Source: Clostridia bacterium
GTDB lineage: Bacteria > Bacillota > Clostridia > Oscillospirales > CAG-272
Direction of reading: 5' to 3'
Assembly: GCA_017451045.1 (NCBI GenBank)
Contig: JAFSSK010000036.1
Coordinates: forward strand, 1 to 49,176
Length of the DNA: 49,176 bases
Shown one piece after another: positions 1 to 8,757 of this stretch. A program made the position numbers and the translations under genes. Position 1 is the stretch's first letter. Each line of letters opens with the position of its first letter. The notes under the pieces were generated by a model, which searched no databases, was not told the DNA's origin, and saw only the letters and a program-made list of their open reading frames with translations.

Positions 1-35
1 AGGTGGAGAACGTAAACTTCTTCACGGGAGGCTGA
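1..35 (+). CDS. C-terminal tail of an upstream gene (partial)
   Basis: An open frame enters from the left edge and ends at a TGA at 33-35, reading VENVNFFTGG before the stop. The Shine-Dalgarno GGGAGG (25-30) for the next gene lies inside it and the next ATG follows directly at 36, which is the usual close packing of co-transcribed genes. Only about eleven codons are visible, so the product cannot be named and the frame could be chance. Confidence 0.35.
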   Translation, partial: VENVNFFTGG

Positions 36-770
36 ATGGAACAGATATATACCATCCCCATCAATGAGACATTCGAGCTCTGTATAGACGATCCGTCCTG
101 CGGGTGTCCCTTGTGCAGGCTGCACAGGCAGCTGGAGGAGAACGAGCTGGACAGAATCCTGGGGGCGGCTCTGATGGAGCCGGACGTCAGGATCGAAACG
201 AACAGGCAGGGTTTCTGCAGAACGCACTACGATATGATGTTCCAGCGCAAGAACAGGCTCGGCATGGCCTTGACGCTGGAAAGCCATCTGCACGAGCTGC
301 AGGACCAGATCTCGGACACGCTTCTTTCTTCCGGCGGCAAGCGGGCCGTCAAACGCATCGGAGAACTTGAGCAGAACTGCTATGTCTGTAACAGGATCAG
401 CAGGCACTGGAACAATATGATGGAGACCGTCGTCCTTTTGTGGGACAGGGATGAGAATTTCCCCGAAAAACTGAAAAAGCAGCCGTATTTCTGTCTGCCC
501 CACTACAAAGCGCTTCTGGAATACGCCCAGCGCAGACTCGGCAAGAAGCTTTCCGCTTTCGTCAAGGACTGCGAATCCGTTGAAAAGCCATATCTTGACA
601 AGCTGTGCGAGGACATCAGCTGGTTCTGCAAGAAATTCGACTACCGCTACGCAGACGAGCCTTGGAACGACGCGAAGGATGCGATCGAGCGTTCGATCAG
701 GTTCCTCCGCTCGGATCTTCACGCCAAACCCGGCGAATTCAAGCCGGGAGACAGCGGCGGACTTCGGTAA
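36..770 (+). CDS. DUF6062 family Cys-rich protein
   Basis: The 244-residue soluble protein has no signal peptide or membrane segment. It carries two similar metal-site-like halves: C22, C24 and C27 with C61-x2-H64, then C115-x2-C118 with C153-x2-H156. This spacing suggests two structural zinc sites, although metal binding is an inference. The pattern and length match the DUF6062 family, which is common in Clostridia and has no established function. The start is fixed by GGGAGG six bases upstream. It is followed without a gap by the methyltransferase, whose ribosome binding site overlaps its stop codon, so the two are probably translated from one message. Confidence 0.75.
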   Translation: MEQIYTIPINETFELCIDDPSCGCPLCRLHRQLEENELDRILGAALMEPDVRIETNRQGFCRTHYDMMFQRKNRLGMALTLESHLHELQDQISDTLLSSGGKRAVKRIGELEQNCYVCNRISRHWNNMMETVVLLWDRDENFPEKLKKQPYFCLPHYKALLEYAQRRLGKKLSAFVKDCESVEKPYLDKLCEDISWFCKKFDYRYADEPWNDAKDAIERSIRFLRSDLHAKPGEFKPGDSGGLR

Positions 771-781
771 GGAGTACAGAC

Positions 782-1336
782 ATGCTGGATCTTTTGGATC
801 TTCATAAAAAATTCATCCTGACGCACCTTCACCCGGGCGATACTGCCGTGGACTACACCATGGGAAACGGACACGACACCGAATTCCTTTCGAAGACGGT
901 AGGCCCGGACGGACACGTGTACGCTTTCGATATCCAGGAGCAGGCGCTCTCCTCCACGGCAGAGCATCTGAAAAACACCGGATGCTGTGAGAACTATACG
1001 CTGATACACGCGTCTCACCATCTGGTAAAAGACTACGTCCACGAGCCTGTCAAGGCCGGCATGTTCAATCTCGGCTGGCTTCCCGGCGGAGACAAGTCCA
1101 TCACGACGATGCGGCAGACAACGCTTCCCGCCATCGAGGCAGCGATCGATCTGATGGACAGGGACGCGATCGTCAACATCGCCGTCTACCCGGGCCACGC
1201 GGAAGGCGACGCGGAGGGGAAACTCATCTGCGAGTTCCTTTCCTCGCTGTCCAGATACCGCGTATGCTGCACGAAAGTGCAGATCCTGAATTCCCCGACG
1301 TCCCCCTATTTCATCGCCGTTGAAACAAAACCTTGA
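782..1336 (+). CDS. mnmM: MnmM/YtqB-type class I SAM-dependent tRNA methyltransferase
   Basis: The 184-residue protein is a compact Rossmann methyltransferase. It shows the SAM-binding region VDYTMGNGHDTEFL (about residues 19-32), an acidic motif II with FDIQ, and the family-typical NLGWLPGGDKSITT stretch. Members of this family (YtqB, MnmM) make the last methylation of mnm5s2U34 in tRNA wobble positions; older annotation calls them rRNA methylases. A longer frame exists upstream, but the ATG at 782 has AAGGAG (769-774) at good distance and gives the normal family length. The gene sits between DUF6062 and a VanY-like lipoprotein gene that begins one base after its stop. Confidence 0.8.
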   Translation: MLDLLDLHKKFILTHLHPGDTAVDYTMGNGHDTEFLSKTVGPDGHVYAFDIQEQALSSTAEHLKNTGCCENYTLIHASHHLVKDYVHEPVKAGMFNLGWLPGGDKSITTMRQTTLPAIEAAIDLMDRDAIVNIAVYPGHAEGDAEGKLICEFLSSLSRYRVCCTKVQILNSPTSPYFIAVETKP

Positions 1337-1337
1337 T

Positions 1338-2171
1338 ATGAGAACAAAACAACCGAATTCCATATTGCGCAGAAGCGCTTTGCTCTGTCTTGCATGCCTT
1401 GTCCTTATCCCTGCCCTGCTTGCCTGCCAGGGACTTGTACCGGACCCTGACACGCAGACAGAGACAGAGACGAAGCAGGACGAAGAAAAGTATACCTACC
1501 TGATCAATATAGAGCCCTACCTGCCCTTTATCGATCCCGAGGATCAAAGCCAATACCTTCTGCTTGTAAACAAAGAGCATCCGCTGGGAGAGTCCTATAC
1601 GCCAAAGGATCTTGCGGAACTGGAATGCCGCACGAACGGCGGAAAGACCTTGGAGCTCAATGAAACGGCCGCAAAGGCCCTTTATGCCATGCTTGCGGAA
1701 ATGAATGCCGACGGCATAACGGACGTAAGCGTCACCAGCGCCTACAGGACGTATGCCTACCAGAGCTGGCTTTTCAATTACTATACCGAGCAGGAGACCG
1801 CCTCCCACCCCGACTGGACGCAGCAGCAGGTGAAGGACTATGTCCTTACATACAGCGCGTATCCCGGCACCAGCGAACACCAGAGCGGCCTGTGCGTCGA
1901 TCTGTGGGTGGACGGGATGACGGATCTTGTCAACTACGGTGCTGAGACCTCTTCCCCGCAGGACCCAGGATTCGCGGAAACATTCGCTTATACCTGGCTC
2001 AAGGAGAACGCCTACCGTTTCGGATTCATCCTGCGATATCCCGAGGACAAGGAGTCCGTGACGGGTTATTCGTACGAATCGTGGCATTACAGGTTCGTCG
2101 GAAGGAAAGCGGCTGCGCAGATCTATCAAAACGGCCTTACGCTTGAAGAATATCTTGCAGAGCCACAATGA
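1338..2171 (+). CDS. VanY-like D-alanyl-D-alanine carboxypeptidase lipoprotein
   Basis: The 277-residue protein begins with a lipoprotein signal peptide (RR, hydrophobic core, lipobox LLAC with Cys30) and a Thr/Glu-rich linker, so it is probably anchored on the outer face of the membrane. The C-terminal domain is a peptidase M15/VanY domain: SAYRTYAYQ, the zinc motif SEHQSGLCVD and the downstream ESWHY that carries the last zinc ligand. Such enzymes trim D-Ala from peptidoglycan peptides. The start at 1338 is preferred over an in-frame TTG at 1320, which would put charged residues before the signal peptide. It overlaps the next gene by four bases. A role in vancomycin resistance is not implied, since no VanHAX genes are present. 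Confidence 0.85.
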   Translation: MRTKQPNSILRRSALLCLACLVLIPALLACQGLVPDPDTQTETETKQDEEKYTYLINIEPYLPFIDPEDQSQYLLLVNKEHPLGESYTPKDLAELECRTNGGKTLELNETAAKALYAMLAEMNADGITDVSVTSAYRTYAYQSWLFNYYTEQETASHPDWTQQQVKDYVLTYSAYPGTSEHQSGLCVDLWVDGMTDLVNYGAETSSPQDPGFAETFAYTWLKENAYRFGFILRYPEDKESVTGYSYESWHYRFVGRKAAAQIYQNGLTLEEYLAEPQ

Positions 2172-2188
2172 TCAAGGAGAATAGAAAT

Positions 2189-3070
2189 ATGCAATCGTTA
2201 CAGAAATTCAAAGGGATCTTCCCGGCGCTTGTCACGCCCTTCACGGCCGGGGACGAGCTGAATCTGAAATCCCTGCGGGACATCATCGAAATGAATCTGG
2301 CCGCTGGCGTCAACGGTTTTTACGTCTGCGGGAGCACAGGCGAGGCTTTCCTTCTTACGGACGAGGAACGGAAAGCGGTTTATGAAACGGCTGCAGAAGC
2401 TGTTAACGGACGCGCGACGCTGATCGCCCACGTCGGCTGCGTTTCCACCGCTCAGACCGTTTCTTTCGCGAAATACGCGGAAAAACTGGGGTACGACGCC
2501 GTGTCGGCCGTCGCCCCCTTTTACTACAAATTCAACTTCGAGGAGATCAAGGCGCATTACTTCGCGGTGGCGGACGCGGTCAGCCTGCCGGTTGTCATAT
2601 ACAACGTTCCCGTGTATACGGGCGTCAGCCTGTCCGTCAGCCAGGCCTCCGCGTTCCTGAAAGACGAAAGGTTCATCGGCATCAAGCATACATCCGGCGA
2701 TTATTTCGCGCTTGAGAGATTCAAGCAGGCCTTCCCGGACAAGATCATATACAACGGGTACGACGAGATGTGCCTGGCAGGCCTTTCCATGGGCGCGGAC
2801 GGCGCGATCGGCTCCACGTACAATTTCATGGCGGACAAGTTCTTAAAAATCCGCAGTCTTTTTCAGGCGGGTAAGAGCGATGAGGCGCTGAAAATCCAGC
2901 ATGAAGCCAACCGCATCATCAGCATCGTTTGCGAACTCGGCGTGATCCCCTCCGTCAAGGAGATCCTGACGCAGATGGGTTACCCGTGCGGCGACTGCCG
3001 CAGGCCGTTCGCTCTGCTCGATCCCTCCCAGAAGGAACGTCTGAAAAAGGAAATAACCAATAAGCTATGA
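2189..3070 (+). CDS. nanA: N-acetylneuraminate lyase (DapA/NanA superfamily)
   Basis: The 293-residue aldolase has the (beta/alpha)8 hallmark motifs: YVCGSTGEAFLL near residue 45, VIYNVPVYTG with the catalytic Tyr, and IGIKHTSGDY with the Schiff-base Lys. The KxTSGD form resembles N-acetylneuraminate lyase more than dihydrodipicolinate synthase. It would split sialic acid into N-acetylmannosamine and pyruvate in the cytosol. AAGGAGA lies before the ATG at 2189, so the in-frame ATG at 2168 is less likely. Its stop overlaps the start of a sialidase gene, which supports a sialate-using pair. NanK, NanE and a transporter are not in the window. Confidence 0.85.
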   Translation: MQSLQKFKGIFPALVTPFTAGDELNLKSLRDIIEMNLAAGVNGFYVCGSTGEAFLLTDEERKAVYETAAEAVNGRATLIAHVGCVSTAQTVSFAKYAEKLGYDAVSAVAPFYYKFNFEEIKAHYFAVADAVSLPVVIYNVPVYTGVSLSVSQASAFLKDERFIGIKHTSGDYFALERFKQAFPDKIIYNGYDEMCLAGLSMGADGAIGSTYNFMADKFLKIRSLFQAGKSDEALKIQHEANRIISIVCELGVIPSVKEILTQMGYPCGDCRRPFALLDPSQKERLKKEITNKL

Positions 3071-4068
3071 GACTCATAGATACCAAATGCGTCTGGTCCC
3101 CGGATGCCACCTACCAAAAACACCGGATCCCCGGCATGATCGTGACCGACAAAGGAACGCTGCTTGCCTACACGGAAGCCAGAACAGAAGACAGCGACTG
3201 GGCCAGGATGGATATCCTTCTGTACCGCTCGACGGATCACGGCGAATCGTTCGGGGCGCCGATCGTTCTGGCGCACGGAACAGACGCTCACAAGACCGTC
3301 AATAACCCTGTCATGATGCAGGACAAGGAAGGCAATATCCATTTCCTTCATGCCGAAGACTACGGCATCAACGGGGGCAGGATCCTTCACTATACCAGTT
3401 CCGATGACGGTCTGACCTGGTCTTTGCCCCAGGACATCACCTACGCGACGTTCCCTAGCATGAGAAACGCGTTCGCACTGGGTCCGGGACACGGCATCTG
3501 CACGCATGACGGCATTCTGCTGGTCCCCGTCTGGATGGTACCAAAGGAATTCGGTCAGCCGGTCGATTCGCACGTGCCTTCCATCATAAGCACCTTATAT
3601 TCTCTTGACAGCGGAAAGACATGGGACATGGGCGAAATGCTAGGCGACACGGAGGAAATCGTTAGCCCGAACGAAACGGTCGCGGCAGAGCTGCCGGACG
3701 GGCAGATCTACTTAAACATCCGCAATATGACCAATTACAGAGCCAGGGCTTACAGCGTTACCGGAATCGACGAATGGACGGAATACGGACGCGACAAAGA
3801 TCTTCCAGATCCCGTCTGTTTCGGATCCGTGATCAGATTCCAGGCCGATCTGTACTTTGTAAACTGCAACAGCACCGAAAGACGCGCCAACGTCTGCCTG
3901 CGGAAGAGTTCTGACGGGGGCAGAACGTGGCCGGCCCTTTTGCCCATAGATAAGGACAGAGGCGGTTACGCTGAGATTGCCGCCGACGAAACCGTTCCAC
4001 TTATCTATGTACTGTATGAAGAAGACGGCGGGACATGCTGCCATCTGGCAAGGATCGACCCCACATAA
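3067..4068 (+). CDS. Sialidase-type BNR/Asp-box glycosidase, apparently cytosolic
   Basis: The 333-residue protein is a six-bladed propeller of the sialidase superfamily. It has an RIP motif (R20-I-P) and four Asp boxes: STDHGESF (55-62), SSDDGLTW (111-118), SLDSGKTW (179-186) and SSDGGRTW (281-288). Candidate arginine-triad residues are R20, R219 and R257, with D44 as possible acid/base and Y302 in a GGYAEIA stretch as possible nucleophile. It releases sialic acid or a related sugar by family inference. No signal peptide, anchor or binding module is present, unlike most secreted bacterial sialidases. The ATGA overlap with nanA indicates translational coupling. The exact substrate is uncertain. 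Confidence 0.8.
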   Translation: MRLIDTKCVWSPDATYQKHRIPGMIVTDKGTLLAYTEARTEDSDWARMDILLYRSTDHGESFGAPIVLAHGTDAHKTVNNPVMMQDKEGNIHFLHAEDYGINGGRILHYTSSDDGLTWSLPQDITYATFPSMRNAFALGPGHGICTHDGILLVPVWMVPKEFGQPVDSHVPSIISTLYSLDSGKTWDMGEMLGDTEEIVSPNETVAAELPDGQIYLNIRNMTNYRARAYSVTGIDEWTEYGRDKDLPDPVCFGSVIRFQADLYFVNCNSTERRANVCLRKSSDGGRTWPALLPIDKDRGGYAEIAADETVPLIYVLYEEDGGTCCHLARIDPT

Positions 4069-4073
4069 GACAG

Positions 4074-4110
4074 AAACCGGGATGCGTCCGACATGGTCGC
4101 ATTCCGGTTT
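4074..4110. terminator. Bidirectional hairpin between sialidase and small lipoprotein genes
   Basis: AAACCGGGATGCG at the left pairs with CGCATTCCGGTTT at the right around a short loop, between two convergent genes. There is no long T run on either strand, so terminator strength is uncertain. It touches the stop codon of the minus-strand gene. Confidence 0.5.
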
Positions 4111-4403
4111 CAATATCTTGGCGTGAACGAGCCGTCTCCGGGGTTGTCGAATTCCGGATCTTCACTTCCCGTCCCGCTTTCTGTCTGGGTATCGTTTGTT
4201 TCAATCGTTTGTGAATCGTCTTTTGACTCTTCGGTCTGCTTCTCAATCTCCGTATCATCGTCTGCCTGATAAACGCTTTCTTGCGTATCATGCTTTTTGC
4301 TTTCCGATCCCTGCCCGTCCGGCATAAGTGCTGTGCAGCCGATACAGAAAAAGAGCAAAACAGCCAAAGAAACAGCGATGCCCGCGTGTCTTATATGACG
4401 CAT
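4110..4403 (-). CDS. Small acidic lipoprotein of unknown function
   Basis: The 97-residue product has a signal peptide with a lipobox (FFCIGC, Cys23) followed by a low-complexity tail rich in Glu, Asp, Thr, Ser and Gln, ending in a PRY tripeptide. It looks like a membrane-anchored, disordered surface peptide. The start is supported by GAAGGAG nine bases upstream. It lies downstream of the giant lipoprotein gene on the same strand, with an 11-bp terminator hairpin between them, so it is probably transcribed separately or by read-through. No family is recognised. Confidence 0.65.
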   Translation of the reverse strand: MRHIRHAGIAVSLAVLLFFCIGCTALMPDGQGSESKKHDTQESVYQADDDTEIEKQTEESKDDSQTIETNDTQTESGTGSEDPEFDNPGDGSFTPRY

Positions 4404-4434
4404 CAGGTTGCTCCTTCAAATGCTTTTTCTCTTT

Positions 4435-4469
4435 AAACAATACCCACGGGTTTCCCCGTGGGTATGTTT
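4435..4469 (-). terminator. Strong terminator hairpin after the giant lipoprotein gene
   Basis: A perfect 11-bp stem (ATACCCACGGG at 4440-4450 with CCCGTGGGTAT at 4455-4465) has a 4-base loop. On the minus strand it is followed by TGTTTAAAG, on the plus strand by GTTTTG, so it may work in both directions. It lies 68 bases past the stop of the 1384-residue gene. Confidence 0.7.
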
Positions 4470-4532
4470 TGTAACTAGATTATTGTTTCAATTGACGATG
4501 AAATCTTTCGTCAGCAGCTTACAATTTATTCG

Positions 4533-7500
4533 TTACACACCAACATTTGCAGCAACGATAGCTGTTACAGTAAGCTGAACGAGGTCAGCTCTCTGCGTAG
4601 CATTAGCCATCGTACCGAAGATGGTGTTCAGAGCAGCTTTCTGGTTGTTGATAATGACCTTCAGGCCAAGAGCGCCGGCTTCCTGATCATTGTTCTCATA
4701 AAGCTTCTGAGCGTCTTTGTCTGTGGGCATTTCAGCAGCGAATGCTTTTACAGCATCCTCGAATGCTTTGAGCTGGAGCGCATATTCAGAACCCTCAACA
4801 TAGTAGTTCTTGTAAGCGCCCTGAGCACCGGTAACGAGAGCAGCCTGAGCTTCGCTCAAACCGTTCGCGTTGATCGTAGCAGCGGCCTGGATGCCGGCAA
4901 GTGCGCTGGCACGTGCGTTCTCGTAGGCTTCAACATAGGCGTTGTAAGCGTTTGCTTTAGCCAAAACAGCAGCCACAATGTTGTTCTGAGCAGTTGTTGT
5001 AGCTGTCAGAAGAGCCGTGAAGGCTGTCTTGAATGTTGTCACATCCGCAAAGTTGTTGACGTATTGAGTGAACGATACAGCCTGTTCGTCAATCTTGTAA
5101 GCAGGAACAGCAACAGCTGCAAGCGCTGTGGTTGCATCTGCATAGTATGCGGCAATAGCAGCATTGCGATGGACATACTCGGGATGATTCTCATCAGCAG
5201 CCCAAGGAGCGATCTTGGCAGCCTTGTCGTTAACAAGTGCCGTTCCGTTGGCATCGAGTGCCACGCAGTAGTTCGCGTAAGCAAGCAGTGCCTCTTCGCA
5301 GCTGTCAACATATGCCGTCATTGCAGCTCCGCCTGCATTGAGGAAGTTATTCATTTCCGCCATCAGCACAGTAACATCATTGGCAATAGCGTCACCAACT
5401 GTGGTTTCAGTCTGAGCTGTGAAACCGTTGGCAGCATATTCTTCGAACGTTGCGCTCGCGTAAATGATCTTGTTGTTGGAATCTTTTGCGATGACATCGT
5501 TGTTGTTGGCATCCTTGGTCCAAGTCGGAACCTTGAATGTCAGCGCGAAGTCGAGCAGATTCTTATAACCCTTGTTGTAAATGACCTGAGCAACTGTCTC
5601 ACGGTCTGCAGTTCCATGGATATGATACTGATCATCAGCAACAATACCGGTGTTTGCATCGGAGTAGTATGTGGTCAGGGCTGTGATCTTGCCGGATCTT
5701 GAAACAGTGACGATTGCGTTGTAGGTGTCTTTCAGCATCGCAATCTTGCCTTCCGCTACGAGATCATCGAATGCGCCGGAAGCGGCATATTCGTTGGCAG
5801 CGATGTAGTCAGCAATGTCTGCGGCGGGAGCATATGCAAGAGCATGAGCAAGATCGTTGGTCCCCAGGAAGCTGAGGTAAGGATATTCATCATTAGGATT
5901 GATCGCGATTCCATCAACCAAGTTCTTATACTTGTTGAGGATGGTCTGGATCGCAGCTTCGCTTCCCAGCGCGCCGTTGGCTTCCAGCAGGTTGTGAACC
6001 TGGTTTGTAAAGAAGGCATCAAGTGCATTCTTGGCGGCAGTCACATTAGCTGCTGTGCTTGCATCAGCCACGATAACTTCCAGGTACTTGTCGGATGTCT
6101 CATAGTAAGCTTTCTTCAAAGCGTCTTCCATAGCAGCATATTTAGCTGTATAGGTTGCGTCCGAATCCTTGAGACCGTTGATGACAGCTTTCTGTGCAGT
6201 TGCGAGAGCTGTGAGAACTTCTGTCAGATGTGCCCGGTTGGTAACGGCAGGAGTCTTTGTCTTCTGCTCATCAGTCAGCGCATCAAATTCGCCCTGAGTA
6301 AGATTCGTGCTATGCGCTGTATTATACTCAGCAAGAGTATAGAACACAGCATCGGAATAGTTACCAGCTACGTCTGCGTTTTCATTTCTGTAATAAAGAG
6401 CAGCATATGCATCGATCTTTGTCGTATAGTAGGTAACATCCGGATAAAGCGTATCCTTGAACCAGGATTCAACACAGTCACCCGTGCAAAGAGCAGTGTA
6501 CGTTTTCTCAATGTAAGCATTGAGTTTAGCTGTGAAGGTGGCTTGACCCATCAGGTTGTATCCGTTGTCGGCTGTATTGCCTACAGCGTTCTTGGCAAGG
6601 CCTGTAATAGCAGCCATTGCATCGTCAGGCTCCACTTCGCATGCCTGCAGATAGTAATTGGAAACTCTCTGGTTTGCATATTCGATCGTGGTCATAGATG
6701 CCTGCACATTGTATTTACCCTGCAGGGTCGCAAACTGTGCCTGGTAAGCAGCTGTCAGTTCTGCAACGAGGTTAGAGATCCTTGTTACATACTGCTGTCT
6801 GTATGTGTCATAGTTGTCAGAAGCAGCCTGAGCATTGGCAGCGGCAGCGGCAGCAGCGGCGGCAGCGGCCTGCTGATCGGCAGCACTTCTCAGATCTGCT
6901 ACGAACTGAGTTGCTTTTGCGATCGTTGCAGTTTCCTGAGCCATGAATACTTTGCCGACATTGTTGATGCCTGCTTCGATTGCATTAGCATGGGCCTTGT
7001 AAGCATTTGCATCATTTGCATTAGCAGGAACAATGATAGCGCCCTGGGCGTTATAGTATTGTCCGCCAGCCTGGGTTTCGTTTTTAATCAGGTTGGCATA
7101 TGCTTCAACGATTGCGATGTAGAACTCAACAAAGTCGATCTTGACACCTGCTTCAGCATTGACGTCTTCGATCAGTGCATTGAGGTTATTGTTGTTTTCA
7201 GCCCACTTCAGCGAGCCTTCGCCCTTCGCCACAGTGAACATCTCGGTAATTGTCCCGGCAAGGACGTAATCCTGGTTGCCATAGTGGAGAACCGCAGTCG
7301 CGTTGGCTGTGAGTTCTGTCTGTGCTTCGAGGTACTGAGCGATTGCCAGTTTGGCAGTCTTGACAGCTTCGTAAGCTTCGACGTCTGCGCCAGTTGCGGT
7401 AACGACCTTAACAACATCATATTTCGGTGTCCCGTTAGCTGTAAATGCTTCGGTCAGTTTGCCGAGTGTGGCAGAAGCCAGAACGTCATTCTGGTTTGCA

Positions 7501-8687
7501 TCCTTTGTATAGGTTGTGAACCAGAACACTTCGTTGGCAGCATGAGCAACGGTCTTGTCGAACTCGTATGCTGAGATCTTCCAATGGTCAACATCCCACA
7601 CATACACACCATTGTTTGCACCAAATGTATAGTATGCGGAAGGAGTTACATTGATAGGAGCAAGGAACGCACCGACATAAACCTCGTCGTTCAAAGTGAT
7701 TACATTGTTATTCTTATTCAGGTAAACAGCGGCGATGTCTTTCAGTTCAAGCGTCGATGTCAGACCCTTTGCAAGCGTAACAGCCTCGTCGACCTTGTCG
7801 GAAATGGTCACAACAGCTGCAGCATTTTCCAGAAGCTGGAGAACACTGTCAAGTTCTTCTGTGGACAGAGCGCGCTGAAGAACCAGTTCATAGGTTGCGG
7901 TGAAATGAAGCGTTCCGGGAACGGAAGCAGGAGGATCCCCAGCCATATTGGTTTCGAAATAATCCTGTTCGCCGATTGCTTCAAGGACTTTGCCCCAGTC
8001 ATTACCTGTGTAAACTTTACCGTTGATCTTCTGAATCAGCGCGTTTGCTTTACCGGCAAATGTCTGGATCTCTTCTGTAGCGGCATTCCATTCAAGGTCA
8101 TGTTCTGCCAGATACTGTTTGACGACTGCTTCGTCAACACCAGTAGAGGTGGTAAGAGCCGCGATGGCAGCATCGGTATAAGCCTTTGCCTGAGCAACAG
8201 CTTCAGCGATCGCAGCGGAAGAGTCACCGCCGGAAACGGCAGCGATCATCGCGTCGACCTGTGCCTTCGTGTAGACGTCTGCGCCCTTCACGTAAGCGGC
8301 AAGAGCGTTCGTCAGTTCTGTCTTGGTCGCAAAGCCGGCCAGGTCAGTGGTGGGGATATCACTCTTTTTCGCATAATCAGCAAGGGCTTTTGCAATCTCG
8401 TCCAGAGCCTGAGCCTGTGTGAATGCGTCAGCTGTCTTGACATAATCTGCAAGAGCGTCAGCGAGCAAGCCCTGAACAGTTGCGGTTGTTACTGCACTTG
8501 CAGCTGCGGCTTTAGCTTCATTAGCTGTCTGCTGAGCAGCTTCTGCAGTTGCCTGAGCGGTTTCTGCAGCTTTCTGTGCAGTCGCATCCGAGCATGCTAC
8601 GAGCGCTACTGAAGCGACCATGATTACGGCCAGGATCAGTGCAAGACCACGCAGAATGCTTGTCTTGGATTTGATCTTTGTAAGCAT
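4533..8687 (-). CDS. Giant Ala-rich surface lipoprotein, function unknown
   Basis: The 1384-residue protein has a lipoprotein signal (ALVAC, Cys32), so it should be attached to the outer face of the membrane. Residues 35-75 are an Ala/Gln/Glu coiled coil. Residues about 80-160 contain spaced segments such as ADYVKTADAFTQAQALDEI and AAYVKGADVYTKAQVDAMI, which recall stalk segments of phage tail fibres and trimeric surface fibres. The remaining about 1200 residues are mostly helical, very rich in Ala, Asn, Tyr and Thr, with a poly-Ala run near position 610 and few Cys. No enzyme motif or known domain is recognised. Its base composition is lower in GC than neighbouring genes (about 42% in a sampled line, against about 55% in htpG). 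A LytTR operator and a regulator gene lie directly upstream. Confidence 0.7.
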   Translation of the reverse strand: MLTKIKSKTSILRGLALILAVIMVASVALVACSDATAQKAAETAQATAEAAQQTANEAKAAAASAVTTATVQGLLADALADYVKTADAFTQAQALDEIAKALADYAKKSDIPTTDLAGFATKTELTNALAAYVKGADVYTKAQVDAMIAAVSGGDSSAAIAEAVAQAKAYTDAAIAALTTSTGVDEAVVKQYLAEHDLEWNAATEEIQTFAGKANALIQKINGKVYTGNDWGKVLEAIGEQDYFETNMAGDPPASVPGTLHFTATYELVLQRALSTEELDSVLQLLENAAAVVTISDKVDEAVTLAKGLTSTLELKDIAAVYLNKNNNVITLNDEVYVGAFLAPINVTPSAYYTFGANNGVYVWDVDHWKISAYEFDKTVAHAANEVFWFTTYTKDANQNDVLASATLGKLTEAFTANGTPKYDVVKVVTATGADVEAYEAVKTAKLAIAQYLEAQTELTANATAVLHYGNQDYVLAGTITEMFTVAKGEGSLKWAENNNNLNALIEDVNAEAGVKIDFVEFYIAIVEAYANLIKNETQAGGQYYNAQGAIIVPANANDANAYKAHANAIEAGINNVGKVFMAQETATIAKATQFVADLRSAADQQAAAAAAAAAAANAQAASDNYDTYRQQYVTRISNLVAELTAAYQAQFATLQGKYNVQASMTTIEYANQRVSNYYLQACEVEPDDAMAAITGLAKNAVGNTADNGYNLMGQATFTAKLNAYIEKTYTALCTGDCVESWFKDTLYPDVTYYTTKIDAYAALYYRNENADVAGNYSDAVFYTLAEYNTAHSTNLTQGEFDALTDEQKTKTPAVTNRAHLTEVLTALATAQKAVINGLKDSDATYTAKYAAMEDALKKAYYETSDKYLEVIVADASTAANVTAAKNALDAFFTNQVHNLLEANGALGSEAAIQTILNKYKNLVDGIAINPNDEYPYLSFLGTNDLAHALAYAPAADIADYIAANEYAASGAFDDLVAEGKIAMLKDTYNAIVTVSRSGKITALTTYYSDANTGIVADDQYHIHGTADRETVAQVIYNKGYKNLLDFALTFKVPTWTKDANNNDVIAKDSNNKIIYASATFEEYAANGFTAQTETTVGDAIANDVTVLMAEMNNFLNAGGAAMTAYVDSCEEALLAYANYCVALDANGTALVNDKAAKIAPWAADENHPEYVHRNAAIAAYYADATTALAAVAVPAYKIDEQAVSFTQYVNNFADVTTFKTAFTALLTATTTAQNNIVAAVLAKANAYNAYVEAYENARASALAGIQAAATINANGLSEAQAALVTGAQGAYKNYYVEGSEYALQLKAFEDAVKAFAAEMPTDKDAQKLYENNDQEAGALGLKVIINNQKAALNTIFGTMANATQRADLVQLTVTAIVAANVGV

Positions 8688-8719
8688 AATTTGCCTCCAT
8701 TAATAAGATTTGTGCCTTA

Positions 8720-8725
8720 ATTTTA
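8720..8725 (-). promoter_or_regulatory. Probable -10 box of the giant lipoprotein gene
   Basis: TAAAAT on the minus strand lies 32 bases upstream of the start codon. The hexamer expected at -35 is far from TTGACA, which fits a promoter that needs an activator. The LytTR repeat lies 32 bases further upstream. Confidence 0.5.
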
Positions 8726-8757
8726 CACCAATGATATGTTTTTTGCATTCATCCCGT

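Noticed and set aside
1338-2171. Vancomycin resistance locus
   Set aside because: A VanY-like carboxypeptidase alone is common; no VanR/S or VanH/A/X genes accompany it.
4440-4465. IS200/IS605 end hairpin near the giant lipoprotein
   Set aside because: The 11-bp stem is perfect on both strands and differs in sequence from the tnpB ends; it fits a simple terminator.
5064-8612. Long open frames on the plus strand opposite the giant lipoprotein (up to 576 codons)
   Set aside because: They are antisense shadows of an Ala-rich gene. They are Cys/Ser/Val-rich, lack ribosome binding sites and show no domain.
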